DNA of 11,977 bases, taken from Bacteroidota bacterium (lineage in GTDB: Bacteria; Bacteroidota; Bacteroidia; Flavobacteriales_D; Crocinitomicaceae). Of the stretch, positions 6,259-11,977 are shown in pieces. Where the stretch lies: the NCBI GenBank assembly GCA_016866375.1, contig VGMK01000050.1:1-11977 (forward strand), written 5' to 3'. The position numbers were made by a program, and so were the translations under genes. The notes beneath the pieces were generated by a model. The model saw only the letters and a program-made list of their open reading frames with translations. It was not told the DNA's origin and did not search any database. How positions within the stretch are numbered: position 1 is the first letter of the stretch; the number at the start of each line of letters is the position of its first letter.

Positions 6259-7334
6259 CCGAGAAGACTGAAAAAATTCCCATTGTTGGAATAACTATTG
6301 GAGACGTAAATGGAATTGGTCCAGAGGTAATTGTAAAGGCATTAAGAGATACAAGGATTTTAGCATCTTTCACACCGATTATTTATGGAACGAATAAGGC
6401 GATCTCGTTTTATAAAAAATCCTTGGATCTTCATGAGTTTAACTTTCAAACAATCAAATCGGCAAATGAAGTCCAGCAGAAGAAAATCAATGTAATTAAC
6501 GTTTTTTCAGATGAATTAGAAATTACGCCCGGAAATCCTACCGAAAAGTCGGGAACCCTCAGTTTCGAGGCGCTGGAGAGATCTACGCAAGATTTATCAG
6601 AAGGGAAAATAGATGTTTTAGTCACTGCCCCAATCTCTAAGGAGAATATTCAAAAAGTTGGATTTAAATTCCCAGGTCATACAGAATATCTGGCTGAAAT
6701 GGCGGGTATAAATGAAGCCCTGATGATTTTGATTTCAGGGGAATTGCGAGTTGCACTAGTTACAACGCACATTCCTATTTCTGATGTCAGTAAATACCTC
6801 ACAAAGGATAAGCTCATCGATAAGATAAGGCTCCTGGAAACAACACTTAAAAAGGATTTCAATTTATTGAAGCCCAAAATTGCAGTATTCGGTTTGAATC
6901 CGCATGCCGGGGAGAATGGAACCATCGGAATGGAGGAACAAGAGGTTATTGTTCCTGTTATTCAACAGCTGAAAAACGAAGGCTTACTTGTCTTTGGTCC
7001 ATTCGCTGCTGATGGATTTTTTGGCAGTCCAGCCAGAAATCAGTTCGATGGGGTCATGGCCATGTATCACGACCAAGGTCTAGCTGCTTTTAAAGCCTTA
7101 GCTTTTGAAGATGGAGTCAATTATACTGCCGGATTGCCAATTATTCGAACCTCTCCAGATCACGGGACGGCCTTTAATATTTCTGGGAAAGGGCTCGCCT
7201 CCGAGCAAAGCATGAGATCCGCAATTTTTTTAGCGATTGATATTTGGAAAACACGACGATTTCAAAAAGAAATCAACAGAAATCCCCTGGCCATTCAATC
7301 CTCCAAGGAAAAAAATGAAGATGACTTGTCGTAA
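6255..7334 (+). CDS. pdxA: 4-hydroxythreonine-4-phosphate dehydrogenase PdxA
   Basis: Vitamin B6 pathway enzyme. It oxidises 4-phosphohydroxy-L-threonine with NAD(P)+; the product then condenses with deoxyxylulose phosphate through PdxJ to give pyridoxine phosphate. The 359 residues are a little longer than E. coli PdxA, with a charged C-terminal tail. Signatures in order are ITIGDVNGIGPEV (13-25), FPGHTEYLA (H142), TTHIPISDV (H172), VFGLNPHAGE (H217), DGFFGS, MYHDQGLAAFK (H272) and TSPDHGTAFNISGKG (H303). H172, H217 and H272 keep the 45- and 55-residue spacing of the E. coli metal-binding histidines, so activity is expected. It overlaps the aminopeptidase stop by 4 bases. The following 63-base gap shows no hairpin, so readthrough into the yceD block is possible. 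Confidence 0.95.
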   Translation: MTEKTEKIPIVGITIGDVNGIGPEVIVKALRDTRILASFTPIIYGTNKAISFYKKSLDLHEFNFQTIKSANEVQQKKINVINVFSDELEITPGNPTEKSGTLSFEALERSTQDLSEGKIDVLVTAPISKENIQKVGFKFPGHTEYLAEMAGINEALMILISGELRVALVTTHIPISDVSKYLTKDKLIDKIRLLETTLKKDFNLLKPKIAVFGLNPHAGENGTIGMEEQEVIVPVIQQLKNEGLLVFGPFAADGFFGSPARNQFDGVMAMYHDQGLAAFKALAFEDGVNYTAGLPIIRTSPDHGTAFNISGKGLASEQSMRSAIFLAIDIWKTRRFQKEINRNPLAIQSSKEKNEDDLS

Positions 7335-7361
7335 GGTTTTTTTAGTTTGGAATTATTTGCA

Positions 7362-7369
7362 TAACTTTG
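7362..7369 (+). promoter_or_regulatory. -7 promoter box for the yceD-rpmF-plsX-fabH-accBC block
   Basis: TAACTTTG is a perfect TAnnTTTG match, 28 bases ahead of the yceD ATG, predicting a leader of about 22-25 bases. A TTTG at 7346-7349 is closer than usual (12 bases) for a -33 element. It lies in the only sizeable gap upstream of six tightly packed genes, which supports its use. Confidence 0.6.
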
Positions 7370-7385
7370 TTCTTCGTTTTTTGTC

Positions 7386-7392
7386 AGAAGGA
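7386..7392 (+). promoter_or_regulatory. Shine-Dalgarno-like AGAAGGA before yceD
   Basis: AGAAGGA sits 5 bases before ATG 7398, good spacing for pairing with 16S rRNA. The other starts in this window lie in A- or T-rich leaders without such a motif. Ribosomes of Flavobacterium are reported to hide the anti-SD, so this motif may be inert. It does support the ATG chosen. Confidence 0.35.
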
Positions 7393-7397
7393 CATTC

Positions 7398-7910
7398 ATG
7401 AAAAGTGCTTTTCAAATACCTTTTGTAGGACTCAAACTTGGGACTCATGAATTTGAAATTGACGTAAACGAAACGTTCTTTGATTCTCTTCCTTACTCAC
7501 CTATTGATAGGGGTTCGTTAAAAGTTTGGTTAAATTTAGAAAAAAAAGAAACCATGCTGATTGCAAACTTCGAGTGCTTTGGACACATTGAGCAAATTTG
7601 TTCAAGATGTAACGAACTTGCGCTTGTAGAAATTGATGCAGAAATGCATGTTATTTATAAATTCGGACACGAAGAGGAAGAAACAAATGATGATAATTTG
7701 GTAATTATTAAATATGATTCTTACGAGTTAGACATTTCTCATCAAGTGTATGAAATGATAACATTAGCCATCCCGTCGAGACCTGTACACGAAGATGGAG
7801 CATGTGAGGAAGAAATGGTAACACTTATTGAGAAATATCACAGAAAAGCAGAGAACAAAAATGATAATGATATTGACCCAAGATGGTCAGTTTTAAAAAG
7901 TTTAAATTAA
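7398..7910 (+). CDS. yceD: YceD family protein (DUF177), 23S rRNA accumulation factor
   Basis: Member of the DUF177/YceD family, whose E. coli and plant members are needed for normal 23S rRNA accumulation; the molecular mechanism is not settled. In 170 residues the recognisable parts are C60-x7-C68-S-R-C71 (FECFGHIEQICSRCNEL) in the middle, C136 later, an acidic stretch near 91-99 (HEEEETNDD) and the C-terminal DPRWSVLKSL typical of the family. The cysteines could bind a metal, but this is inferred. It begins the block and ends 13 bases before rpmF, the same pairing as in E. coli and many other bacteria, which suggests coordination of large-subunit rRNA with bL32. A -7 box and an SD-like motif precede it. 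Confidence 0.88.
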   Translation: MKSAFQIPFVGLKLGTHEFEIDVNETFFDSLPYSPIDRGSLKVWLNLEKKETMLIANFECFGHIEQICSRCNELALVEIDAEMHVIYKFGHEEEETNDDNLVIIKYDSYELDISHQVYEMITLAIPSRPVHEDGACEEEMVTLIEKYHRKAENKNDNDIDPRWSVLKSLN

Positions 7911-7923
7911 TATAGAAATAGAA

Positions 7924-8124
7924 ATGGCACATCCTAAACGACGCGTTTCAACGACAAGAAGGGACAAAAGAAGAACACATAAAAATGCTGTGGCAGATAA
8001 CGTGGCGACATGTCCAACAACTGGTCAACCTCATTTATTTCACCAAGCACATTGGCATGAAGGAAAGTTGTACTACAAAGGAAAAGTAGTGGCAGAAAAA
8101 CTTCAAAAAGAAACAACAGAATAA
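7924..8124 (+). CDS. rpmF: 50S ribosomal protein bL32
   Basis: Large-subunit ribosomal protein of 66 residues. The N-terminus AHPKRRVSTTRRDKRRTHK is the classic bL32 start. The middle, CPTTGQPHLFHQAHW, holds a single cysteine (C30): the second Cys of the first CxxC is a Thr, and the second pair is replaced, so this is the zinc-free form. That form is, as I recall, standard in Bacteroidota. The extended C-terminus is GKLYYKGKVVAEK. It sits between yceD and plsX, 17 bases before the latter. Confidence 0.97.
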   Translation: MAHPKRRVSTTRRDKRRTHKNAVADNVATCPTTGQPHLFHQAHWHEGKLYYKGKVVAEKLQKETTE

Positions 8125-8141
8125 TCAAATTAACCTATTTT

Positions 8142-9083
8142 ATGAAAGTAGGAATTGACGTTTCTGGAGGTGATTTCGCACCTTTAGTCAATATTGAAGG
8201 GGCAATAATGGCATCCAAAGAAATAGCCGAGAATGGTGTTATTGTTTTAATTGGTGACCAAGACACAATAACACAAGAACTTTCAATGCGCGGCGAACAA
8301 GCAAATAAAAAGCTTGAAATTGTGCATGCCCCTGATGTAATTACTTTCCACGATCATCCAACCCGAGCCATACCTCAGAAACCCAAAAGCTCAATAGCTG
8401 TTGGATTCAGTCTTCTTTCAAACGGGCAGATTCAAGCATTTGCGAGCACTGGTAACACAGGAGCCATGTTGGTGGGTTCAATGTATAAACTGAATACAAT
8501 ACCGGGTGTCATAAGGCCATGTATTACTAGCACTTTGCCTGCTATCGATGGATCGAAAACGATATTGCTCGATGTTGGGTCCAATGCAGACTGTAAAGCT
8601 GATGTGCTCTATCAATTCGCGGTTTTAGGTAGTCTATACGCCAAGCATGTTCATGGAATAGAAACGCCACGAGTAGCCCTTTTGAATATAGGAGAGGAAG
8701 AATCCAAAGGGAATTTGTTAACGATTGCCACATACAAGCTAATGGCGGATTCCGATGAAATTAATTTTACAGGAAACATTGAGGGTAGAGATTTATTTAC
8801 CGGGAAGGCGGATGTTATCGTATGTGACGGATTTACAGGAAATGTTGCATTGAAAGAAGCAGAGGGGATTTATACCTTAATTCGAAAGAGAGGAATAAGA
8901 GATGATTATTTTGATCGATTTAATTACGAAAACTATGGAGGGACCCCTATTTTAGGGGTGAAAGGAAACGTAATTATTGGTCACGGAATTTCCAATAACG
9001 TTGCGGTAAAAAATATGATTTTGCACTCTTTTGAGGTCGCGAATTCAGGTTTGGCAATGAAAGTTAATGAAGCATTTAACTAA
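8142..9083 (+). CDS. plsX: Phosphate acyltransferase PlsX
   Basis: Converts acyl-ACP to acyl-phosphate, the donor used by PlsY to acylate glycerol 3-phosphate; it acts as a peripheral membrane enzyme. Family motifs are MKVGIDVSGGDFAP at the N-terminus, STGNTGAMLVGSMY (about 107-120), LLDVGSNAD, LLNIGEEESKGN and CDGFTGNVALKEAEG (about 228-242). Family members usually have MGGD where this has SGGD. The 313 residues are slightly shorter than E. coli PlsX. A perfect 7-bp inverted repeat (8943-8959) inside the gene encodes the conserved GTPILGVKG stretch and has no T run, so it is not read as a terminator. It ends 3 bases before fabH. Confidence 0.95.
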   Translation: MKVGIDVSGGDFAPLVNIEGAIMASKEIAENGVIVLIGDQDTITQELSMRGEQANKKLEIVHAPDVITFHDHPTRAIPQKPKSSIAVGFSLLSNGQIQAFASTGNTGAMLVGSMYKLNTIPGVIRPCITSTLPAIDGSKTILLDVGSNADCKADVLYQFAVLGSLYAKHVHGIETPRVALLNIGEEESKGNLLTIATYKLMADSDEINFTGNIEGRDLFTGKADVIVCDGFTGNVALKEAEGIYTLIRKRGIRDDYFDRFNYENYGGTPILGVKGNVIIGHGISNNVAVKNMILHSFEVANSGLAMKVNEAFN

Positions 9084-9086
9084 CCT

Positions 9087-10076
9087 ATGAATAAAGTAAC
9101 AGCCGCTATCACAGGTGTTCAAGGATATCTCCCTGAAGATATTTTATCAAATGCAGATTTAGCCAAAATTGTTGATACCTCCGACGAATGGATAACCACA
9201 AGAACGGGTATAAAGGAGCGAAGAATTTTGAAAAATGGGGCCTCCTCCGATATGGCCTACAAGGCAGTTGAAGGATTACTGAAGAAAACGAATACGGACC
9301 CTCTAGATATTGATTTAGTAGTTTTAGCCACGGTGACCCCTGATTATCCCTTTCCGAGTACTGCAAATGTCATGTGCGACAAGGCGGGTCTGCGCAACGC
9401 TTGGGGCTTTGATCTAAATGCTGCTTGTTCTGGATTTATTTATGCTTTGTCCACAGGAGCCCAATTTATTGAAACAGGAAGATATAAGAAAGTGATAGTT
9501 GTGGGAGTTGATAAAATGACCTCAATCGTAGATTATCAGGACCGAACGACTTGTGTAATTTTTGGGGACGGTGCAGGAGCAGTCTTGCTAGAACCAAATA
9601 CTGAGGGACTGGGAGTACAAGACTTTATTTTACGCAGCGATGGTTCAGGCCGCGAATTTTTAGTGCAACTAGCGGGTGGATCAGCAAACCCGCCCAGTAT
9701 CCAAACTGTTGAACAGCGGCTGCACTACGTGAAACAAGAAGGGAAGCAAGTGTTTAAATTTGCCGTTACCAATATGGCTGAAGTTTCAGCTGAAATAATG
9801 GAGAAAAATAACTTGAGCAGCGAGGATGTTGATTGGTTGGTGCCACATCAAGCAAATCTTAGAATAATAGATGCAACTGCCGATCGTATGGGACTGCCGA
9901 GGGAGAAAGTAATGATAAATATCGAGAAATATGGAAATACCACAGCTGGAACATTGCCATTATGCTTGTGGGATTACGAAAAACAATTGAAAAAAGGAGA
10001 TAATCTCGTTTTGTCCGCTTTTGGTGGAGGATTTACTTGGGGTGCCGTTTATTTGAAATGGGCCTATAATTCATAA
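9087..10076 (+). CDS. fabH: 3-oxoacyl-ACP synthase III (KAS III)
   Basis: Starts type II fatty-acid synthesis by condensing an acyl-CoA primer with malonyl-ACP. The 329 residues carry the full triad: C114 in NAACSGFIYAL, H254 in VPHQANLRI and N284 in KYGNTTAGTLPL; the 30-residue His-to-Asn distance equals that in E. coli. Further signatures are DEWITTRTGIKERR (33-46, CoA binding) and GDGAGAVLLEP (160-170). The Asn motif reads NTTAGT rather than the common NTSAAS. Primer choice (acetyl versus branched) cannot be read from the motifs, though branched primers are common in this phylum. It lies 3 bases after plsX and 28 before accB, within one apparent operon. Confidence 0.95.
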   Translation: MNKVTAAITGVQGYLPEDILSNADLAKIVDTSDEWITTRTGIKERRILKNGASSDMAYKAVEGLLKKTNTDPLDIDLVVLATVTPDYPFPSTANVMCDKAGLRNAWGFDLNAACSGFIYALSTGAQFIETGRYKKVIVVGVDKMTSIVDYQDRTTCVIFGDGAGAVLLEPNTEGLGVQDFILRSDGSGREFLVQLAGGSANPPSIQTVEQRLHYVKQEGKQVFKFAVTNMAEVSAEIMEKNNLSSEDVDWLVPHQANLRIIDATADRMGLPREKVMINIEKYGNTTAGTLPLCLWDYEKQLKKGDNLVLSAFGGGFTWGAVYLKWAYNS

Positions 10077-10104
10077 AAACAATTACTTTTATAAAAAAAA
10101 TAGT

Positions 10105-10596
10105 ATGAACCTAGAGGAAATAAAAGACTTAATCAGACTAGTGTCGAAAACTGGGATAAGAAAGGTAGATATCGAGCGAGAGGGATTCAAACTGACTATC
10201 AGTGGTGGGCTTGCTCAATCATCGGAACAACCCATATATGTTCAGGCAGCTCAGCCAATTGTACACAATACCCCAATTACCACTCCCTCGAATCCGGTAA
10301 TAACACCTGCATCACTAGGTAACCTCGAAACGAAATCAGGAAATGATGAGTCAAAATATATTACTATTAAATCCCCGATGATTGGTACTTTTTATAGAAC
10401 ACCCGGACCCGACAAGGATGCGTTTGTGAATGTGGGCTCATCGGTTTCAGTTGGGGATAAGTTATGTATTATTGAAGCAATGAAAACTTTCAACGAGATT
10501 GAATCTGAAGTATCAGGGAAAATTATAAAAGTTCTGGTTGACAGCGCTTCCCCAGTTGATTATGACCAACCATTGTTTTTAGTTGACCCTTCCTAA
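10105..10596 (+). CDS. accB: Biotin carboxyl carrier protein of acetyl-CoA carboxylase
   Basis: Carries biotin between the biotin carboxylase and carboxyltransferase halves of acetyl-CoA carboxylase. In 163 residues there is an N-terminal helical segment (NLEEIKDLIRLVSKTGIRKVDIE), a Pro/Thr/Gln-rich linker (about 40-80) and the biotinyl domain (about 85-162). The biotinylated lysine should be K127 in IEAMKTFNEIESE. The thumb typical of AccB is present in SPMIGTFYRTPGPDKDAFV. The residue after the biotinyl Lys is Thr, where Met or Leu is usual. A near-match to the -7 box (TACTTTTA, 10084-10091) lies in the 28-base gap before it, possibly a weak internal promoter. The leader is A-rich (ATAAAAAAAATAGT). 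accC follows after 18 bases. Confidence 0.95.
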   Translation: MNLEEIKDLIRLVSKTGIRKVDIEREGFKLTISGGLAQSSEQPIYVQAAQPIVHNTPITTPSNPVITPASLGNLETKSGNDESKYITIKSPMIGTFYRTPGPDKDAFVNVGSSVSVGDKLCIIEAMKTFNEIESEVSGKIIKVLVDSASPVDYDQPLFLVDPS

Positions 10597-10614
10597 GTTC
10601 TAATTTATTCAATT

Positions 10615-11949
10615 ATGTTTAAGAAAATTTTAGTAGCCAATCGTGGGGAAATTGCCATGAGGGTTATACGCACTTGTAAAGAGATGGGAATTAAAACAGT
10701 CGCTGTTTATTCAACAGCAGACAAGGACAGTTTGCCCGTAAGATTTGCAGATGAAGCAGTCTGTATAGGCCCACCGGTAAGTAAACAGTCTTATTTATCC
10801 ATACCCAACATCATGGCAGCAGCCGAAATAACAAATGCTGATGCCATTCATCCCGGATACGGGTTCTTGTCAGAAAATGAGGAGTTTTCTCGTATGTGCC
10901 AAATACATGGCATCAAGTTTATTGGTGCCTTACCGGAACAAATTGCTGGTATGGGTGATAAAGCAACAGCAAAAGCAACAATGATAGCTGCCGGTGTACC
11001 TTGTATACCAGGTTCTAAGGGACTGCTCAAAGACGTCAATGATGCGAAGAAAATCGCTAAAGAAATTAAGTTTCCTGTGATTTTGAAAGCAACAGCAGGT
11101 GGAGGAGGAAAGGGAATGCGAATTGTTTGGAAAGATGAAGACATGGAGGCAGCATGGGATTCCGCACGACAAGAAGCAGGTGCTGCATTCGGAAATGATG
11201 GAGTGTATATGGAAAAGTTTATTGAGGAGCCAAGACATATTGAAATTCAGATTGCAGGAGATCAATACGAAAATGCTTGTCACCTTTCAGAAAGAGATTG
11301 TTCCATACAGCGTCGCCATCAGAAATTAGTAGAGGAGACACCCTCACCTTTTATGACGGACGAATTACGCGAGAAAATGGGTCAGGCAGCCATTAAAGCA
11401 GCAAAAGCTGTAAAATACGAAGGAGTGGGAACTGTTGAATTTTTGGTGGATAAAAACCGAGATTTTTACTTCATGGAAATGAATACACGCATTCAAGTAG
11501 AGCATACAATAACTGAGGAGGTGATTGATTACGACCTAATTAAAGAGCAAATTCTCATTGCTGCAGGGAAGCCAATTTCCGGAAAAAATTATTACCCGCA
11601 CATGCATGCCATCCAATGCCGAATTAATGCCGAAGATCCATATGCAGATTTTAGACCGTCTCCAGGAAAGATTACGGATTATCATTGCCCCGGTGGTCAC
11701 GGTGTGCGTATTGACTCGCACGTGTACTCTGGATACACCATTCCTCCAAATTACGACTCCATGATTTCGAAATTAATTGTAGTTGCTCAAACACGAGAGG
11801 AAGCAATATTGAAAATGAAAAGAGCATTGGACGAGTACATCATTGAAGGAGTTAAAACCACAATACCTTTTCATCAAAAATTGATGGCAAACGAAGATTT
11901 CAACAAGGGAAACTTCACCACCAAATTCATGGAAGATTTTCAATTTTGA
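10615..11949 (+). CDS. accC: Biotin carboxylase subunit of acetyl-CoA carboxylase
   Basis: ATP-dependent carboxylation of biotin on AccB, the first half-reaction toward malonyl-CoA. It is complete at 444 residues, close to E. coli AccC. The N-terminal domain begins FKKILVANRGEIAMRVIRT. ATP-grasp elements are K116 (GDKATAK), K158 and the glycine loop TAGGGGKGMRI (160-170). Others are H208 (RHIEIQ), ERDCSIQRRHQKLVEE, E275, and E288, N290, R292, Q294 and E296 in MEMNTRIQVEH; R336 lies in QCRINAEDP. These align with the E. coli catalytic set. After QVEH the next residue is Thr298 where the family nearly always has Pro (QVEHP); this is one base away (ACA versus CCA). The carboxyltransferase genes accA/accD are not in the window. 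The 28 bases after the stop show no terminator. Confidence 0.96.
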   Translation: MFKKILVANRGEIAMRVIRTCKEMGIKTVAVYSTADKDSLPVRFADEAVCIGPPVSKQSYLSIPNIMAAAEITNADAIHPGYGFLSENEEFSRMCQIHGIKFIGALPEQIAGMGDKATAKATMIAAGVPCIPGSKGLLKDVNDAKKIAKEIKFPVILKATAGGGGKGMRIVWKDEDMEAAWDSARQEAGAAFGNDGVYMEKFIEEPRHIEIQIAGDQYENACHLSERDCSIQRRHQKLVEETPSPFMTDELREKMGQAAIKAAKAVKYEGVGTVEFLVDKNRDFYFMEMNTRIQVEHTITEEVIDYDLIKEQILIAAGKPISGKNYYPHMHAIQCRINAEDPYADFRPSPGKITDYHCPGGHGVRIDSHVYSGYTIPPNYDSMISKLIVVAQTREEAILKMKRALDEYIIEGVKTTIPFHQKLMANEDFNKGNFTTKFMEDFQF

Positions 11950-11977
11950 AAAGATTTTAGAATTATTTAAAATCAGC

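Noticed and set aside
8943..8959. Perfect 7-bp hairpin (ACCCCTA/TAGGGGT, 3-base loop) in plsX
   Set aside because: It lies inside a conserved coding stretch and is followed by GAAAGG, not a T run, so it is unlikely to terminate transcription.
10930..11283. 117-residue minus-strand frame rich in Cys inside accC
   Set aside because: It is the mirror of a strongly conserved accC region; its Cys-rich look is a by-product of antisense codons.
1..11977. Search by eye for CRISPR arrays, tRNA or rRNA genes, insertion sequences, attachment sites or a defence system
   Set aside because: No direct-repeat array, transposase, integrase or toxin-antitoxin-like gene was seen; gene content is housekeeping throughout.

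Overview
The window looks like ordinary core chromosome of a member of the Bacteroidota, with low GC content. Several things point there: a TonB-dependent receptor with an N-terminal carboxypeptidase-regulatory-like domain, a HU protein of the GRNIS type, a tiny Lys/Arg-rich AURKAIP1/COX24 (mS38)-like protein, A-rich leaders almost without Shine-Dalgarno sequences, and perfect copies of the Bacteroidota -7 promoter box TAnnTTTG ahead of several genes. I cannot name the genus. No mobile element, CRISPR array, tRNA, rRNA or prophage was seen, and no stretch over 300 bases lacks a gene.

Layout. (1) 1-565, minus: the N-terminal part of a TonB-dependent receptor that runs off the left edge. (2) 720-1193, plus: an exported thioredoxin-like protein, divergent from the receptor; its tail overlaps the end of recX, and its likely terminator lies inside the recX coding sequence. 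(3) 3705 down to 1181, minus: HU, a strong terminator, a 30-residue mS38-like protein, ribonuclease G and recX. (4) 3809-7334, plus: mutY, an M17 leucyl aminopeptidase and pdxA; the last two overlap by 4 bases. (5) 7398-11949, plus: a tight run of yceD (DUF177), rpmF, plsX, fabH, accB and accC.

How the genes work together. The last block joins a ribosomal protein and an rRNA-accumulation factor to the first steps of lipid synthesis. AccB and AccC carry out the biotin half of acetyl-CoA carboxylase, FabH starts fatty-acid elongation from malonyl-ACP, and PlsX passes acyl chains to phospholipid synthesis. The yceD-rpmF-plsX-fabH order is shared with many bacteria, and here accBC is appended. 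The minus-strand block groups nucleoid, RNA-processing and recombination-control functions, with MutY (8-oxoG:A repair) divergent from HU.

I found no convincing undescribed system. The points most worth a second look are the terminator nested antisense in recX, the short basic gene between HU and rng, a near-leaderless promoter for the aminopeptidase, and a few residue-level oddities in HU, AccB and AccC.
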